59,007 nt of DNA from Paenibacillus mesophilus (GCF_005938385.1 NZ_VCRA01000039.1:1-59007); one strand, 5' to 3'. Positions 34,512 through 44,018 are shown, numbered from the stretch's first letter. Notes: generated by a model from the sequence alone, not told the origin. Numbers and translations are program-made.

Positions 34512-35056
34512 ATGCGCATACGGTTGAAAGTAATGCTCTACGGCATCATCGCTTTACTCGTGCTGGGTGGAGGCAGTATTTATATGCTCGCCCGGGCTTC
34601 CATTCATCCTCCCAGTATGAATATGGGAGTCATGGGGCATGGAATCGGGGAAGGCCACATGGGTACTATGGACGGCATCAGCGTAACTTCGTTGAGAGAG
34701 GAGACATCGGACGCCCCCATAAAGTTATTTGAATTGACGGCCGATGAGACGGAGTTGGACATTGGCGGGGGGGGGAACGTGTCTATGCCGCCATTTCAGG
34801 AGCGAACGGATGGCAGCATCTCTCGATTGCACCTGGACTTCCTGCGGATCGTTTATCGGTCATTACCGTTCCTTCAGGCAAGGATACCCTGTTTATGACA
34901 GACACAACAGGAAAGCTTCTGTATTACAGTACTGCCTTTGAGGTTCCGGACCCGCACTCGCTCTTGGACGAAATGAGTCTTCTGATCAGCGGTTATCAGC
35001 AAACACAAGACATTCAAAAAATGGCTTGCTGTGCCATAAATCCTCCCGTTACGTGA
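34512..35056 (+). pseudogene. Frameshifted membrane-anchored Met/His-rich protein
   Basis: The frame starts with a membrane segment (VMLYGIIALLVLGGGSIYML) followed by a Met/His/Gly-rich stretch (PPSMNMGVMGHGIGEG, HMGTMDG). A nine-G run at 34767-34775 shifts the frame: the zero frame ends near 34898, while the next frame continues with ERVYAAISGANGWQHLSIAP, VPSGKDTLFMTDTTGKLLYY and a Cys pair before a TGA at 35054-35056. Read as one gene it would be about 181 residues, exported and anchored. Met/His-rich segments can bind copper or silver, so a metal role is possible. I do not recognise the family. The G-run could reflect decay, slippage-based phase variation or a base-calling error. Confidence 0.6.
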
Positions 35057-35116
35057 TAAGTTGACGGTATTTTGCCCTGATCTTTCTAAAATACTTCCAT
35101 TCCACCCCCAACTGTG

Positions 35117-35154
35117 CAAAAAGACAAAAAGGAGCCCCTAAATGGCAGGCTCCT
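35117..35154 (-). terminator. Intrinsic terminator after the TetR gene
   Basis: On the minus strand AGGAGCC faces GGCTCCT and is followed by TTTTTGTCTTTTTG. It lies about 130 bases after the TetR gene stop, and overlaps the region just beyond the plus-strand frameshifted gene. Confidence 0.8.
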
Positions 35155-35285
35155 CCGAATCACACCGATATGAATTTCGTTTTCATTGTAATATGAGGTA
35201 GCTAATATTGTAAAGTACCGACGATCAGGTCACTAATCTATCCGTCAGACCCTTAGTTACATAAGCGCCGACATTACCACACCAT

Positions 35286-35882
35286 TTATTTACTTGGCGC
35301 AATACCTTTAATCATCAATTCTGTCCACTGGGCGGTATAAGGGAGTATTTTGGGGTAGATGTGCGGGCTGGAGATCCCTTCAACAAGCGCTTGGAAATAA
35401 ACCAAAAGAAACTCATCCGAATATTTCAGATCAACCTTGCCTTCTTTACGCCCGCGGTGGAATAAATCCAGCATAAGACTAAAGCTTGACTCCGCGTATT
35501 GCCGCATCATCAAAGATAAACCTTCATCATCCTTCTTCGTAAAATAATCCATCAACTCCAAGTAAAACCGCTTATTGATTTTTTCCAGATAATGAATCTT
35601 ATTCTGACTCATGGCAATGAGCGTTTCTTCGAAAGGTCTATTTTCGGCCATGATTTCTCGGGCCGTTTCCCCCATTTGTGTTAAAAAATACTTAAAAACC
35701 TCATGGATCAGGTTTTCTTTGCTCCCAAAATACTTAAAAATCGTCGTTTTACCGACATTGGAATGTCTAGCAATCTCATCCACCGTTACATTTTCTATGC
35801 CGGCATCGGTATTCATCAAGTTAAAAGTTGCTTCTAGAACTTGATTTTTCTTCCCATGCGTTCTCTTTTCAAAACCATTCAT
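35286..35882 (-). CDS. TetR/AcrR-family repressor
   Basis: 198 residues, normal for the family. The N-terminal helix-turn-helix (about 12-58) reads VTVDEIARHSNVGKTTIFKY and continues FGSKENLIHEV. The C-terminal ligand-binding and dimer part is helical without family marks. The start ATG follows AGGAATAAGGA. It is divergent from an ABC exporter pair, and palindromes in the shared 327-base gap are good operator candidates, so it probably represses the exporter until a toxic ligand binds. The ligand is unknown. Confidence 0.92.
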   Translation of the reverse strand: MNGFEKRTHGKKNQVLEATFNLMNTDAGIENVTVDEIARHSNVGKTTIFKYFGSKENLIHEVFKYFLTQMGETAREIMAENRPFEETLIAMSQNKIHYLEKINKRFYLELMDYFTKKDDEGLSLMMRQYAESSFSLMLDLFHRGRKEGKVDLKYSDEFLLVYFQALVEGISSPHIYPKILPYTAQWTELMIKGIAPSK

Positions 35883-36023
35883 TCCTTATTCCTGCTTTCT
35901 AACTATTATGACTAAAAAAATATTTTCAGGAAGATTTAGTTCATATTTTTCCTTCTTATTTATTATACAGCGATAGTTATGAATTATCAAACAAACAACA
36001 GTTCTAAACTAAAGTTTTTTTAA

Positions 36024-36052
36024 TTGACTAAACCGATAAAAGGGTATATAAC
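36024..36052 (+). promoter_or_regulatory. Probable sigma-A promoter of the ABC exporter
   Basis: TTGACT, a 17-base spacer and TATAAC lie about 160 bases upstream of the exporter ATPase gene. The AT-rich surroundings and the operator palindrome starting 16 bases downstream support the call. Confidence 0.6.
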
Positions 36053-36068
36053 TGAATTTGTAAATGAA

Positions 36069-36086
36069 CTTTGGTTTAAAACAAAG
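36069..36086. promoter_or_regulatory. Candidate TetR operator, copy 1
   Basis: CTTTGGTTTAAAACAAAG is an 18-bp palindrome with one mismatched pair. It lies just after the probable -10 box, where a repressor would block transcription. Confidence 0.55.
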
Positions 36087-36103
36087 CTAAAATTTAAGAA
36101 TAT

Positions 36104-36142
36104 ACGAACTACAATCATTAATACAGTTCGTTATTTTTTTTT
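36104..36142 (+). terminator. Leader terminator before the ABC exporter
   Basis: ACGAACT faces AGTTCGT, followed by a long T-run (about 10 T in 12). It lies between the probable promoter and the ATPase gene, so some transcripts should end in the leader. It could be an attenuator, or it could end a short unit from upstream. Confidence 0.6.
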
Positions 36143-36150
36143 ACAATGAG

Positions 36151-36172
36151 GCTTTGCTTTAAACTGGAAAGC
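36151..36172. promoter_or_regulatory. Candidate TetR operator, copy 2
   Basis: GCTTTGCTTTAAACTGGAAAGC keeps the CTTTG-N-TTTAAA core of copy 1 and is an imperfect palindrome. It lies about 40 bases before the ATPase start. Confidence 0.4.
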
Positions 36173-36209
36173 ACGTTACTAAAACTGGTCAAGAAGGAGT
36201 TTTAGTGCC

Positions 36210-37091
36210 ATGACAGAAATTGTGAAAGTACGAGGCTTGCAAAAGAAGTTCGGGAAGTTCAAAGCGTTGCATGATGTTTCATTTTCGATAAATGCCGGGG
36301 AAGTTGTCGGCTTTATCGGGCCAAATGGCGCTGGGAAGTCAACAACGATTCGTACGTTGCTCGGAATCATCCATCGGGATGCCGGAGATGCGAAAATCTT
36401 CGGCAAAGATGTATGGAAGGATAGCCTTGAGATTCATAAACGAATTTCTTATGTTCCTGGGGACGTGGCTCTTTGGGGCAGCTTAACAGGCGGCGAAATC
36501 ATTGATTTATTTATGAAATTGCATGGCGGCGGAGACAAAAATAAACGCGACTATTTGATTAAACGGTTTGAATTGGATCCTAAGAAGAAAGCCAAAGGCT
36601 ACTCCAAAGGAAATCGGCAAAAAGTCGGCTTGATCGCGGCTTTATCCGTTGACTCCGATTTGTATATTTTCGACGAACCGACTTCCGGCCTCGATCCGTT
36701 GATGGAAGCCGTCTTCCAGGATGAGGTCGAAAAAATCAAGCTTGCGGGAAAAGCCATCTTGCTATCCTCTCATATTTTGAGCGAAGTGGAACGACTGGCC
36801 GATAAAGTGGTTATCATTCGCCAAGGCAAAGTGGTTGAAACGGGGACATTGGATGAGCTGCGTCACTTAACCCGTTCTACAGTAACTATGGTAACGCTAG
36901 GCAATGTGGCTAAGATGGCATCCGTTAATGGTGTCCATGATTTCAAGCAATCCGGCAATCAAGCGACATTCTCCGCGGATAACGAATTTATCAACGATAT
37001 TTTGTCCGAAGCGTCAAAATTGGGCGTCAAGAAGTTTGAGTCCGTGCCGCCAACGCTGGAAGACTTATTCATGCGTCATTATGAAGTCTAA
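36210..37091 (+). CDS. ABC exporter ATP-binding protein (drug-efflux type)
   Basis: 293 residues. Walker A is GFIGPNGAGKSTTIRTL, Q-loop region ISYVPGDVALWGSLTG, signature YSKGNRQKVGLIAAL (a SKGN variant of SGGQ) and Walker B LYIFDEPTSGLDPL, with the switch His in LLSSHILSEVERL. The C-terminal 70 residues are the extra domain common in CcmA-like exporters. The start ATG follows AAGGAGTTTTAGTGCC. It works with the permease starting 23 bases after its stop. By family the pair expels antibiotics or peptides; the substrate is not visible. Probably TetR-regulated. Confidence 0.93.
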   Translation: MTEIVKVRGLQKKFGKFKALHDVSFSINAGEVVGFIGPNGAGKSTTIRTLLGIIHRDAGDAKIFGKDVWKDSLEIHKRISYVPGDVALWGSLTGGEIIDLFMKLHGGGDKNKRDYLIKRFELDPKKKAKGYSKGNRQKVGLIAALSVDSDLYIFDEPTSGLDPLMEAVFQDEVEKIKLAGKAILLSSHILSEVERLADKVVIIRQGKVVETGTLDELRHLTRSTVTMVTLGNVAKMASVNGVHDFKQSGNQATFSADNEFINDILSEASKLGVKKFESVPPTLEDLFMRHYEV

Positions 37092-37114
37092 GAGCGGAAA
37101 CGGAGGTGATTAGG

Positions 37115-38728
37115 ATGCAAGAAAAATTTGCACGTTCGCGTGTGCTACTCGTCCAATATCTGAAACGTGATTGGAAAAAAATCATCATCTGGGTTTTTGG
37201 TTTAGGCTTGTTTTCGGCCGCTTTTGTTCCGGCTTTTGAAGAAATCGGCAAGGGGCAAGGTTTGCAGGGAATGTATGAAACCTTGCAGAACCCTGCCATG
37301 ATTTCCATGGTTGGACCTACGCCGATTGAGACCGCAACGGATTATACTTTAGGTGCGATGTATGCGCACGAAATGTTGTTATTCAGCGGTTTGTTTGCGA
37401 TGATAATCGCTGCTTTGCATGTGGTAAGCCATACTCGCAAAGAAGAAGATCTCGGGCTTACTGAACTCGTCCGCTCCTTTCAAGTAGGCCGTCAAGCCAA
37501 TTCGCTTGCGGTGATTGCCGAAGTCGTCATGATCAATATTTTATTAGCGCTCGTTATTGGCGGAATTATGACTAGCTATGGCGTAGTTACGATTTCGGTC
37601 GAAGGATCCTTTTTGTTTGGCGCATCCATCGGGATGGCCGGAATCTTGGGAGCAGTGATCGCATTAGTTATGGCGCAGATTATGCCAACATCATCCGGTG
37701 CAACGGGTTCATCGCTTGGGATCGTTGGGTTACTTTATATTTTTCGCGCCGGTACGGATGTGTCGAATGTTGATTTCTCCATGATCAATCCGATGGGTTG
37801 GACTTATCTGACTTATCCCTTTACGGAAAACAATTGGGTCCCCCTGATTTTGGCTGTCGTCTTCAGCGTCATTGTCGTGGTCATTGCTTTTGCCCTTGAA
37901 GGCGGTCGGGATATGGGTGCCGGTTATTTGCCTGAAAGAGAAGGCCCAGAGTCGGCGAAAAAATCCTTGCTATCCGTACCCGGTCTGTTCATCAAGCTGA
38001 ACAAAGGCGTAATGATCAGTTGGATGATTGCTTTCGTCATCATGGGAGCAGCCTATGGTTCGATTTATGGAGATATGCAGACTTTCCTTGAAAGCAATGA
38101 AATGATGAGTCAAATGTTTACGATATCCGGCGTTTCCATCGAAGAAGCCTTCACCGGGACCATTATGATGGTCATGATCGGATTGGTTTCCATTTTGCCG
38201 ATTGCGATCGTGAACAAACTTTTCTCGGAAGAAACGCGGCTGCATTTTAGCCAGCTTTATGCTACAAAAGTGACACGGGCTCAGCTCTATTGGACGAGTG
38301 TCATTTTAGCCGTCGTTGCCGGAATCGTTGGCATTTTGCTGGCTGCAGGCGGACTTGGCGGGACGGCCATTTCCGCATTGGGTGACGGCTCGCCCATAAA
38401 TATGGGGGATTTTTTCGCCGCAGGCTATAACTTCCTGCCTTCCGTGTTGATCTTTATCGGACTTGGCGCTTTGGCTTTAGGCTGGGTACCAAGATTAGGC
38501 AAAGCGGTTTATGTTTACCTTGGCTATTCTTTTGTCTTAAACTATTTTGGCGGCATTTTGGACTTACCGGAATGGTTCTCGAAAACAGCCGTACAAAGTT
38601 GGATTCCTCGGATACCGGTAGATCCGTTTGATGCAGCAACCTTTATTACGATGACAGTGATTAGTATCGCCATGATGGTTATTGGCTATTTTGGATATCA
38701 CAAACGAGATATGGTTGAAGGAGCTTAG
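37115..38728 (+). CDS. ABC-2-type exporter permease with two six-helix halves
   Basis: 537 residues with about twelve predicted membrane segments in two halves (first from IIIWVFGLGLFSAAFVPAFE, second from MISWMIAFVIMGAAYGSIYG). The double-size permease is the type found in tetronasin- and other polyketide-resistance exporters. Between the halves lies a short cytoplasmic linker (GGRDMGAGYLPEREGPES). The ATG at 37115 follows GGAGGTGATTAGG; a GTG nine bases earlier has no better site. It is the membrane part of the exporter with the preceding ATPase. Confidence 0.9.
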   Translation: MQEKFARSRVLLVQYLKRDWKKIIIWVFGLGLFSAAFVPAFEEIGKGQGLQGMYETLQNPAMISMVGPTPIETATDYTLGAMYAHEMLLFSGLFAMIIAALHVVSHTRKEEDLGLTELVRSFQVGRQANSLAVIAEVVMINILLALVIGGIMTSYGVVTISVEGSFLFGASIGMAGILGAVIALVMAQIMPTSSGATGSSLGIVGLLYIFRAGTDVSNVDFSMINPMGWTYLTYPFTENNWVPLILAVVFSVIVVVIAFALEGGRDMGAGYLPEREGPESAKKSLLSVPGLFIKLNKGVMISWMIAFVIMGAAYGSIYGDMQTFLESNEMMSQMFTISGVSIEEAFTGTIMMVMIGLVSILPIAIVNKLFSEETRLHFSQLYATKVTRAQLYWTSVILAVVAGIVGILLAAGGLGGTAISALGDGSPINMGDFFAAGYNFLPSVLIFIGLGALALGWVPRLGKAVYVYLGYSFVLNYFGGILDLPEWFSKTAVQSWIPRIPVDPFDAATFITMTVISIAMMVIGYFGYHKRDMVEGA

Positions 38729-38777
38729 CAACCCATTAACTATCGCAACAGATTACTAGTCGAATCTGAAATGGATG

Positions 38778-38800
38778 GAGCCCTTGGAAAGCAAGGGCTC
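38778..38800 (+). terminator. Terminator of the exporter operon
   Basis: GAGCCCTTG faces CAAGGGCTC with a five-base loop, about 50 bases after the permease stop. The U-run is weak, so termination may be incomplete. It can also form on the other strand, after the convergent KdpD-like gene. Confidence 0.7.
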
Positions 38801-38886
38801 TGAATTTATTGGCGGGGCAATTTGATCGGTTGTTCACACTGATCTCTCGACACAATACGAGCTCCAGTCCCCGAAACCAGTTCAGA

Positions 38887-41229
38887 TTAATCATCCGTCT
38901 CTACCACTTGATTGATCGGATCGTAGGTAGCAACAACTAGCACATCCATATGACGTGCGGAGCGAAGCAGCTTCTTCACAATAGACCCTTGCCATAGCAC
39001 TTTCCATATGGATGATTTCGTTTGTCCCACAATCATTTGTGTAGCTCCATATTCCGTGGCTTTGCCGACAAGAACGTTTGAAATCTCTCGCGTTATTCTC
39101 GCATTTTGGATTTCAAAAATCCCTCCCAATCTCTCCGTCAACTTCTTCAGAGCTTCAAGCCGTTCTGCCGATACCGAAGATTGAGCGGTATTCATAACTT
39201 GAACGTACGTCACGTACCAAACGGCTTTCAATCGATAGGCGATCCGAAATCCTCTGCGAATAAGTCGTTCGGCATACTGCATGCAGTCTACGCATACATA
39301 GATCACTTCTTTGCGTCGCCACGGGCCTCTAAGAGAGCTGCTGCGTTCCCATGCCTCGAGTCTTTCGTCGACATCATCGGCAATTTCCCGCAGGGCCAAT
39401 TCCCGAAGCGCGATTAAATTGCCGGTTTTGAAGAAGTTGTTCAGTGCTTGATGCACTTTTTCCATCGCGTATATTTTGCCTTCCTTCATCCGCTGCTGCA
39501 ATGACTGAGGAGTCACATCAATCAGCTGCACTTCGTCCGCCAATCTCAATATGTGATCCGGCACTGTCTCTCGGACTCGTACGCCTGTAATTTGTTCGAC
39601 CGAATCGTTCAAGCTCTCCAGATGCTGAACATTGACTGTCGTAATGACCGATATGCCGGCAGCCAACACTTCGAGGACGTCTTCATATCGTTTCTTGTAT
39701 TTGCAGCCAGGAACGTTGGTATGCGCAAGCTCGTCGATCAAGACGACCTCCGGGTTGCGCCGGATCATTTCGTTCGTATCCATTTCTTCCAATCGGGTTC
39801 CTCTGTAATCGATCACCTTTCGCGGCAATACTTCAAGTGCGCCTACTTGATCCATTGTTTCTTTGCGGCCGTGCGTCTCCAGCAAACCGACGCATACTTG
39901 AATTCCTTTTTTCAACAGGTCGTTGCCTTCCCGCAGCATCGTATAGGTTTTTCCAACTCCGGGGGCAGCGCCGATGTACACTTTGAATCGTCCCCGCTTG
40001 ATTTGCATAATTTTTTGATTCAATTGTTGCGAGCTTAAACGGCGGAACAAATCGACGTCTTCCTCCGGACTGGACATTTTGGCCGGCAAGATGCGCTCCC
40101 CCTCGTGCTCCGCCCGGTCGGCTACGACGAAAATATCGACATTACGTGTCTTCTTCAGCATGTCATGCACGATAGAACCTTGCCAAAATTCTTGCCACCT
40201 GCTCTGCTTGGAATGACCAAGCACAATGCGGGTCACATTGTTATTCAGAGCGTATCGGACAAGGACGCCAGGTAAAGATCGTCTTGAATCGAGTGGAAGC
40301 TCTTCGAATTCCGCTCCGATTCGCTCGACCAGCTTTATGATGGAACCTTTAAATGCGGCCGCTTCATTGGTGAGTTGTTTTTTGGGATTTACGAACGTTA
40401 CGACACGCATATCCCCATTCAGTCTTTTGGCGATTTGTTGACCTCTGCGTACGTAGATCGAGCCATTCCAATGATATTGCGTAGACACTAGAATCCGTTC
40501 CGCGGCACCGGATGGACCGACCAGACCAAGTTCCTCGCGGTATTTTTCCAGCGAATCGTTGACCCCTTCGGCAACCAAACGCAACGATAACTCGCGCAGC
40601 ACCGCCAAATTACCGCGTTTCAACATCTCGGAGCTTTGCCCGCGCAACGTTCCTTCCGCAACCCGGTTCAATATCGTTTCCGGGGTCACATCGATCAGCA
40701 CCACTTCATCCGCCATCTCCAGCGTGTCCGTGGGCACCGTTTCGGCAACTTTGATTCCAGTGAGTTTATTGGCGATCACACGAACATCTTCAAGCTCGTA
40801 AACGTTTACGGTCGTGATGACGCTAATGCCGCGGCTTAACAAAAACCGGATATCCTCGAGTCGGGTCGGGAACCGGGCGTCGTCCCGGTTTTGGTGCGCC
40901 AATCCGTCGACGAGAACGACTTCGGGGTTTCGTTCGATCAGTGCGTCGAGGTTGAGATCTTTCCTTTCTTGGTCGTCCTTCCGCCAATGTATACTCGGGA
41001 CTCGCTCCAGCCCCCCGATCTGTTCCACTGTCTCCGGTCGCTGCAACGTAGATACTGCGCAAATGACGACATCGATCCCTTGATCGCGGAGTGTTTGCCC
41101 TTCTCGCAGCATATGGTAGGTTTTCCCCGTACCACTCACGGCACCGATATATACTTTCAACCGACCGCGATGGAGCTTGGAGATGGATAGCAATATTTCT
41201 TCCGGTGTCCTTCTTCTGAAACTCATCAT
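38887..41229 (-). CDS. Tandem-duplicated KdpD sensor protein lacking the kinase
   Basis: 780 residues made of two similar modules, each a KdpD N-terminal domain plus a universal-stress-protein (USP) domain. Module 1 (about 1-375) has VYIGAVSGTGKTYHMLREG and VVLVDGLAHQN; module 2 (about 395-775) has VYIGAAPGVGKTYTMLREG and VVLIDELAHTN. Both share ISVITTVNVxxLE, ADEVxLIDVTP and a C-terminal LWQGSIV. Module 1 has lost the Glu of DELAHTN and is more diverged. The membrane helices and histidine kinase of full KdpD are absent; they occur in a separate divergent gene at 46979. In Staphylococcus the USP domain of KdpD binds c-di-AMP, so this is probably the sensing part acting in trans. It is the last gene of the kdp operon. 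Confidence 0.92.
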   Translation of the reverse strand: MMSFRRRTPEEILLSISKLHRGRLKVYIGAVSGTGKTYHMLREGQTLRDQGIDVVICAVSTLQRPETVEQIGGLERVPSIHWRKDDQERKDLNLDALIERNPEVVLVDGLAHQNRDDARFPTRLEDIRFLLSRGISVITTVNVYELEDVRVIANKLTGIKVAETVPTDTLEMADEVVLIDVTPETILNRVAEGTLRGQSSEMLKRGNLAVLRELSLRLVAEGVNDSLEKYREELGLVGPSGAAERILVSTQYHWNGSIYVRRGQQIAKRLNGDMRVVTFVNPKKQLTNEAAAFKGSIIKLVERIGAEFEELPLDSRRSLPGVLVRYALNNNVTRIVLGHSKQSRWQEFWQGSIVHDMLKKTRNVDIFVVADRAEHEGERILPAKMSSPEEDVDLFRRLSSQQLNQKIMQIKRGRFKVYIGAAPGVGKTYTMLREGNDLLKKGIQVCVGLLETHGRKETMDQVGALEVLPRKVIDYRGTRLEEMDTNEMIRRNPEVVLIDELAHTNVPGCKYKKRYEDVLEVLAAGISVITTVNVQHLESLNDSVEQITGVRVRETVPDHILRLADEVQLIDVTPQSLQQRMKEGKIYAMEKVHQALNNFFKTGNLIALRELALREIADDVDERLEAWERSSSLRGPWRRKEVIYVCVDCMQYAERLIRRGFRIAYRLKAVWYVTYVQVMNTAQSSVSAERLEALKKLTERLGGIFEIQNARITREISNVLVGKATEYGATQMIVGQTKSSIWKVLWQGSIVKKLLRSARHMDVLVVATYDPINQVVETDD

Positions 41230-41278
41230 GGAACCTCACCCTTGAATTCGCAATCTCATAGTCCGGACCTTGAATTAG

Positions 41279-41318
41279 AAAATGTCGGGAAGAATTCGAT
41301 GCTTCATCCCGACATTTT
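41279..41318 (-). terminator. Hairpin between kdpC and the KdpD-like gene
   Basis: AAAATGTCGGGA faces TCCCGACATTTT, 12 bp perfect. On the minus strand only a short U stretch sits in the stem end, so it may partly stop transcription and lower expression of the sensor relative to kdpFABC. Confidence 0.65.
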
Positions 41319-41330
41319 CTTCAAACATTG

Positions 41331-41939
41331 TTATTTGCCGAGCACCCCATTCAAAGCCAAATTCAGCTTCAGCACATTGACCCGGGGTTCGCCGAATAGA
41401 CCGAGATCCCTCCCGTCGGTATTCGCTTCGATCAGCTTGTTCAACTGATCTGCGGAAAGTCCAGTCAGCTTGCTGATGCGATTGACTTGCACCTTCGCCG
41501 ATTCCGGCGTAATGTGCGGATCAAGCCCGGAACCGGAGTTCGTGATCAGGTCGATCGGAAGCTGGCTAACGGGAACGTCCGGGTTGTTCTTTTTCCACTC
41601 TTCGATCGATTCCTCCGTCCGTTTCAACATATCCGGGTTGGAAGGCGCAAAGTTGTTCGATCCCGACGCCTCCGCCTTGTAATCGATGCTCGAAACACGA
41701 CCGTGGAAATATTTCGGATCCGTGAACTTCTGGCCGATCAGCTCCGAACCTACAACTTCGCCATTTATGTTCTCGATCAAGCTTCCGTTTGCATTACCCG
41801 GGAATAGCACCTGGGCTATGCCCGTACATGCAAGAGGATAAACAATGCCACAGAGCACGATAAATACCAAACTGATCCGTATGACAACTCCCAGAGACAG
41901 ACGGGCCGTCTCCTGTCCGATCTTAGCCGATTGTTTCAT
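41331..41939 (-). CDS. kdpC: KdpC subunit of the potassium-transporting ATPase
   Basis: 202 residues. One membrane segment near the N-terminus (VIRISLVFIVLCGIVYPLAC) is followed by the conserved ANGSLI, GSELIGQKFTDPKYFHGR and the C-terminal SGLDPHITPESAKVQVNRI. KdpC links KdpA and KdpB and stabilises nucleotide binding in the high-affinity K+ pump. The start ATG follows GAGGTATGTAAGGG. It is the last structural gene, 27 bases after kdpB. Confidence 0.95.
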   Translation of the reverse strand: MKQSAKIGQETARLSLGVVIRISLVFIVLCGIVYPLACTGIAQVLFPGNANGSLIENINGEVVGSELIGQKFTDPKYFHGRVSSIDYKAEASGSNNFAPSNPDMLKRTEESIEEWKKNNPDVPVSQLPIDLITNSGSGLDPHITPESAKVQVNRISKLTGLSADQLNKLIEANTDGRDLGLFGEPRVNVLKLNLALNGVLGK

Positions 41940-41966
41940 CCCTTACATACCTCACATTCTTTCTAG

Positions 41967-43997
41967 TTAAATCCACAAATGAACAACAAGGTCGATTAGC
42001 TTGATTCCGACGAACGGAACGACGATTCCGCCGAAACCATAAACGAAAATATTGCGCTGCAACAGCTTCGTCGAGCTCATCGGCTTATATGCCACACCTT
42101 TCATGGCAAGCGGGATGAGCAGCGGGATAATGATTGCGTTAAAGATGAGAGCAGACAAAATGGACGACAGAGGCGAGCCGAGCTTCATGACGTTCAAGAC
42201 TTCCATTTCCGGAATGGCCAGCGTGAACATCGCCGGGATAATGGCGAAATATTTGGCCACGTCGTTGGCGATACTGAACGTCGTCAAGGCGCCGCGCGTC
42301 ATGAGCAGCTGCTTGCCGATCGCCACGACTTCGATGATCTTCGACGGATCAGAATCCAAATCGATCATGTTGGCCGCTTCTTTCGCCGCCACCGTCCCGC
42401 TGTTCATTGCGAGACCAACATCTGCTTGAGCCAGCGCCGGGGCATCGTTCGTACCGTCTCCCGTCATCGCTACGAGCTTGCCTTCCGCCTGCTCTTTGCG
42501 AATGACGGCGATCTTATCCTCCGGTTTGCTCTCCGCGATAAAATCGTCCACACCGGCTTCAAGGGCAATCGTAGCCGCCGTGAGCGGGTTATCGCCGGTA
42601 CACATGATCGTTTTGATCCCCATTTGGCGAAGCTGATCAAACCGTTCCCGCATCCCCGGTTTGACCGTATCCTTCAAATAAATCAACCCGAAAATGGTAT
42701 TGTCTACCGCAACGGCGAGAGGCGTACCGCCTTCTTTGGCTATCGCATTGCCCTTTTGCTCCAAATCCGCCGGAATGGACCCGCCTTGGGCTTCCACCCA
42801 CTTTTTCACGGCATCGACCGCACCCTTGCGCACCTTTCGGCCATCCTTCAAATCGATTCCGCTCATACGGGTTTCGGCCTTGAATTCGATGAATTCGCCG
42901 CCAATCGTGATCGATTCGTTTAGAGAGAGTCCTTGCTTCTTCAGCAGTTCCAGGACCGAACGACCTTCCGGCGTTTCGTCTTTCACGGAGCTGACCGCCG
43001 CCCATGTTGCCACGGTCTCCACATTTTGGGAACCTACAGGGATAAATTGGCTTGCCATTCGGTTACCGAACGTGATCGTACCCGTTTTGTCCAAAATCAT
43101 TGTGTTGATGTCGCCGGACGCTTCCACCGCTTTACCGGACATAGCGAGCACATTGAACTGCGTTACGCGGTCCATGCCCGCAATCCCGATCGCGGACAAC
43201 AATCCGCCTATCGTCGTCGGGATCAAGCAGACGAGCAAGGAAATCAGGACCGGGATGGACAGCTCGATTTCCAAAAATTTCGCAATCGGAGCGAGCGTAA
43301 CGACGACGATCATGAAAATAAGCGTCAAGCTTGTAAGTAGCGTATTAAGAGCAATTTCGTTCGGCGTCTTCTGCCTTTTCGCCCCTTCGACCAAAGCGAT
43401 CATCCGATCGATAAACGACTCCCCGGGATCGCTCGTAATCTTCACTTTGATCCTATCGCTTACGACGCGAGTCCCTCCCGTTACGGAGCTGAAGTCGCCT
43501 CCGGCTTCCTTGATCACCGGCGCCGATTCCCCCGTAATCGCCGATTCATCAACGGAAGCTAAGCCTTCGATCACCTCGCCGTCGCCGGGAATCATTTCGC
43601 CTCGCGAAACGACGACGATATCTCCTTTGCGAAGGTCGGTAGACGGAACTTGTTTGATCCCGCCGTTTACGACTTTGTTCGCTGTAATCTCTTTCTTCGT
43701 CTTCTTGAGGGAATCCGCTTGCGCCTTTCCACGCCCCTCCGCCAAAGCTTCCGCGAAGTTGGCGAATAGCACGGTAAATAGCAAGATCAGAAAAACGGTC
43801 AAATTAAAGCCTATGCTTTCTTCTGTCCCAAAGTAATCCGGAAATACGGTCATCAATAGCACGGTGAACGTCCCTACCTCGACGACGAACATGACCGGAT
43901 TTTTCATCATGGTGACCGGATTCAGTTTGACGAAGCTATCTTTGACGGCATTCCTGATCATGTCGCCGGCTAACAATTTCTTTCTATTCGTACTCAT
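41967..43997 (-). CDS. kdpB: KdpB, P-type ATPase subunit of the potassium pump
   Basis: 676 residues, standard length. The phosphorylation site is MILDKTGTITFGNR, the actuator loop AITGESAPVIKEAG, and the hinge MTGDGTNDAPALAQADVGLA. Membrane segments lie at each end. KdpB hydrolyses ATP and drives K+ taken up by KdpA. The start ATG follows AAAGGTGGACTGCGAAC. The order kdpF-kdpA-kdpB-kdpC is canonical, with only about 20 bases between kdpA and kdpB. Confidence 0.97.
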   Translation of the reverse strand: MSTNRKKLLAGDMIRNAVKDSFVKLNPVTMMKNPVMFVVEVGTFTVLLMTVFPDYFGTEESIGFNLTVFLILLFTVLFANFAEALAEGRGKAQADSLKKTKKEITANKVVNGGIKQVPSTDLRKGDIVVVSRGEMIPGDGEVIEGLASVDESAITGESAPVIKEAGGDFSSVTGGTRVVSDRIKVKITSDPGESFIDRMIALVEGAKRQKTPNEIALNTLLTSLTLIFMIVVVTLAPIAKFLEIELSIPVLISLLVCLIPTTIGGLLSAIGIAGMDRVTQFNVLAMSGKAVEASGDINTMILDKTGTITFGNRMASQFIPVGSQNVETVATWAAVSSVKDETPEGRSVLELLKKQGLSLNESITIGGEFIEFKAETRMSGIDLKDGRKVRKGAVDAVKKWVEAQGGSIPADLEQKGNAIAKEGGTPLAVAVDNTIFGLIYLKDTVKPGMRERFDQLRQMGIKTIMCTGDNPLTAATIALEAGVDDFIAESKPEDKIAVIRKEQAEGKLVAMTGDGTNDAPALAQADVGLAMNSGTVAAKEAANMIDLDSDPSKIIEVVAIGKQLLMTRGALTTFSIANDVAKYFAIIPAMFTLAIPEMEVLNVMKLGSPLSSILSALIFNAIIIPLLIPLAMKGVAYKPMSSTKLLQRNIFVYGFGGIVVPFVGIKLIDLVVHLWI

Positions 43998-44018
43998 GTT
44001 CGCAGTCCACCTTTTTTA

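Noticed and set aside
35215..35270. Possible seventh copy of the dispersed repeat (CTATCCGTCAGACC)
   Set aside because: Only a short match to the tail; no hairpin or spacer in the right order.
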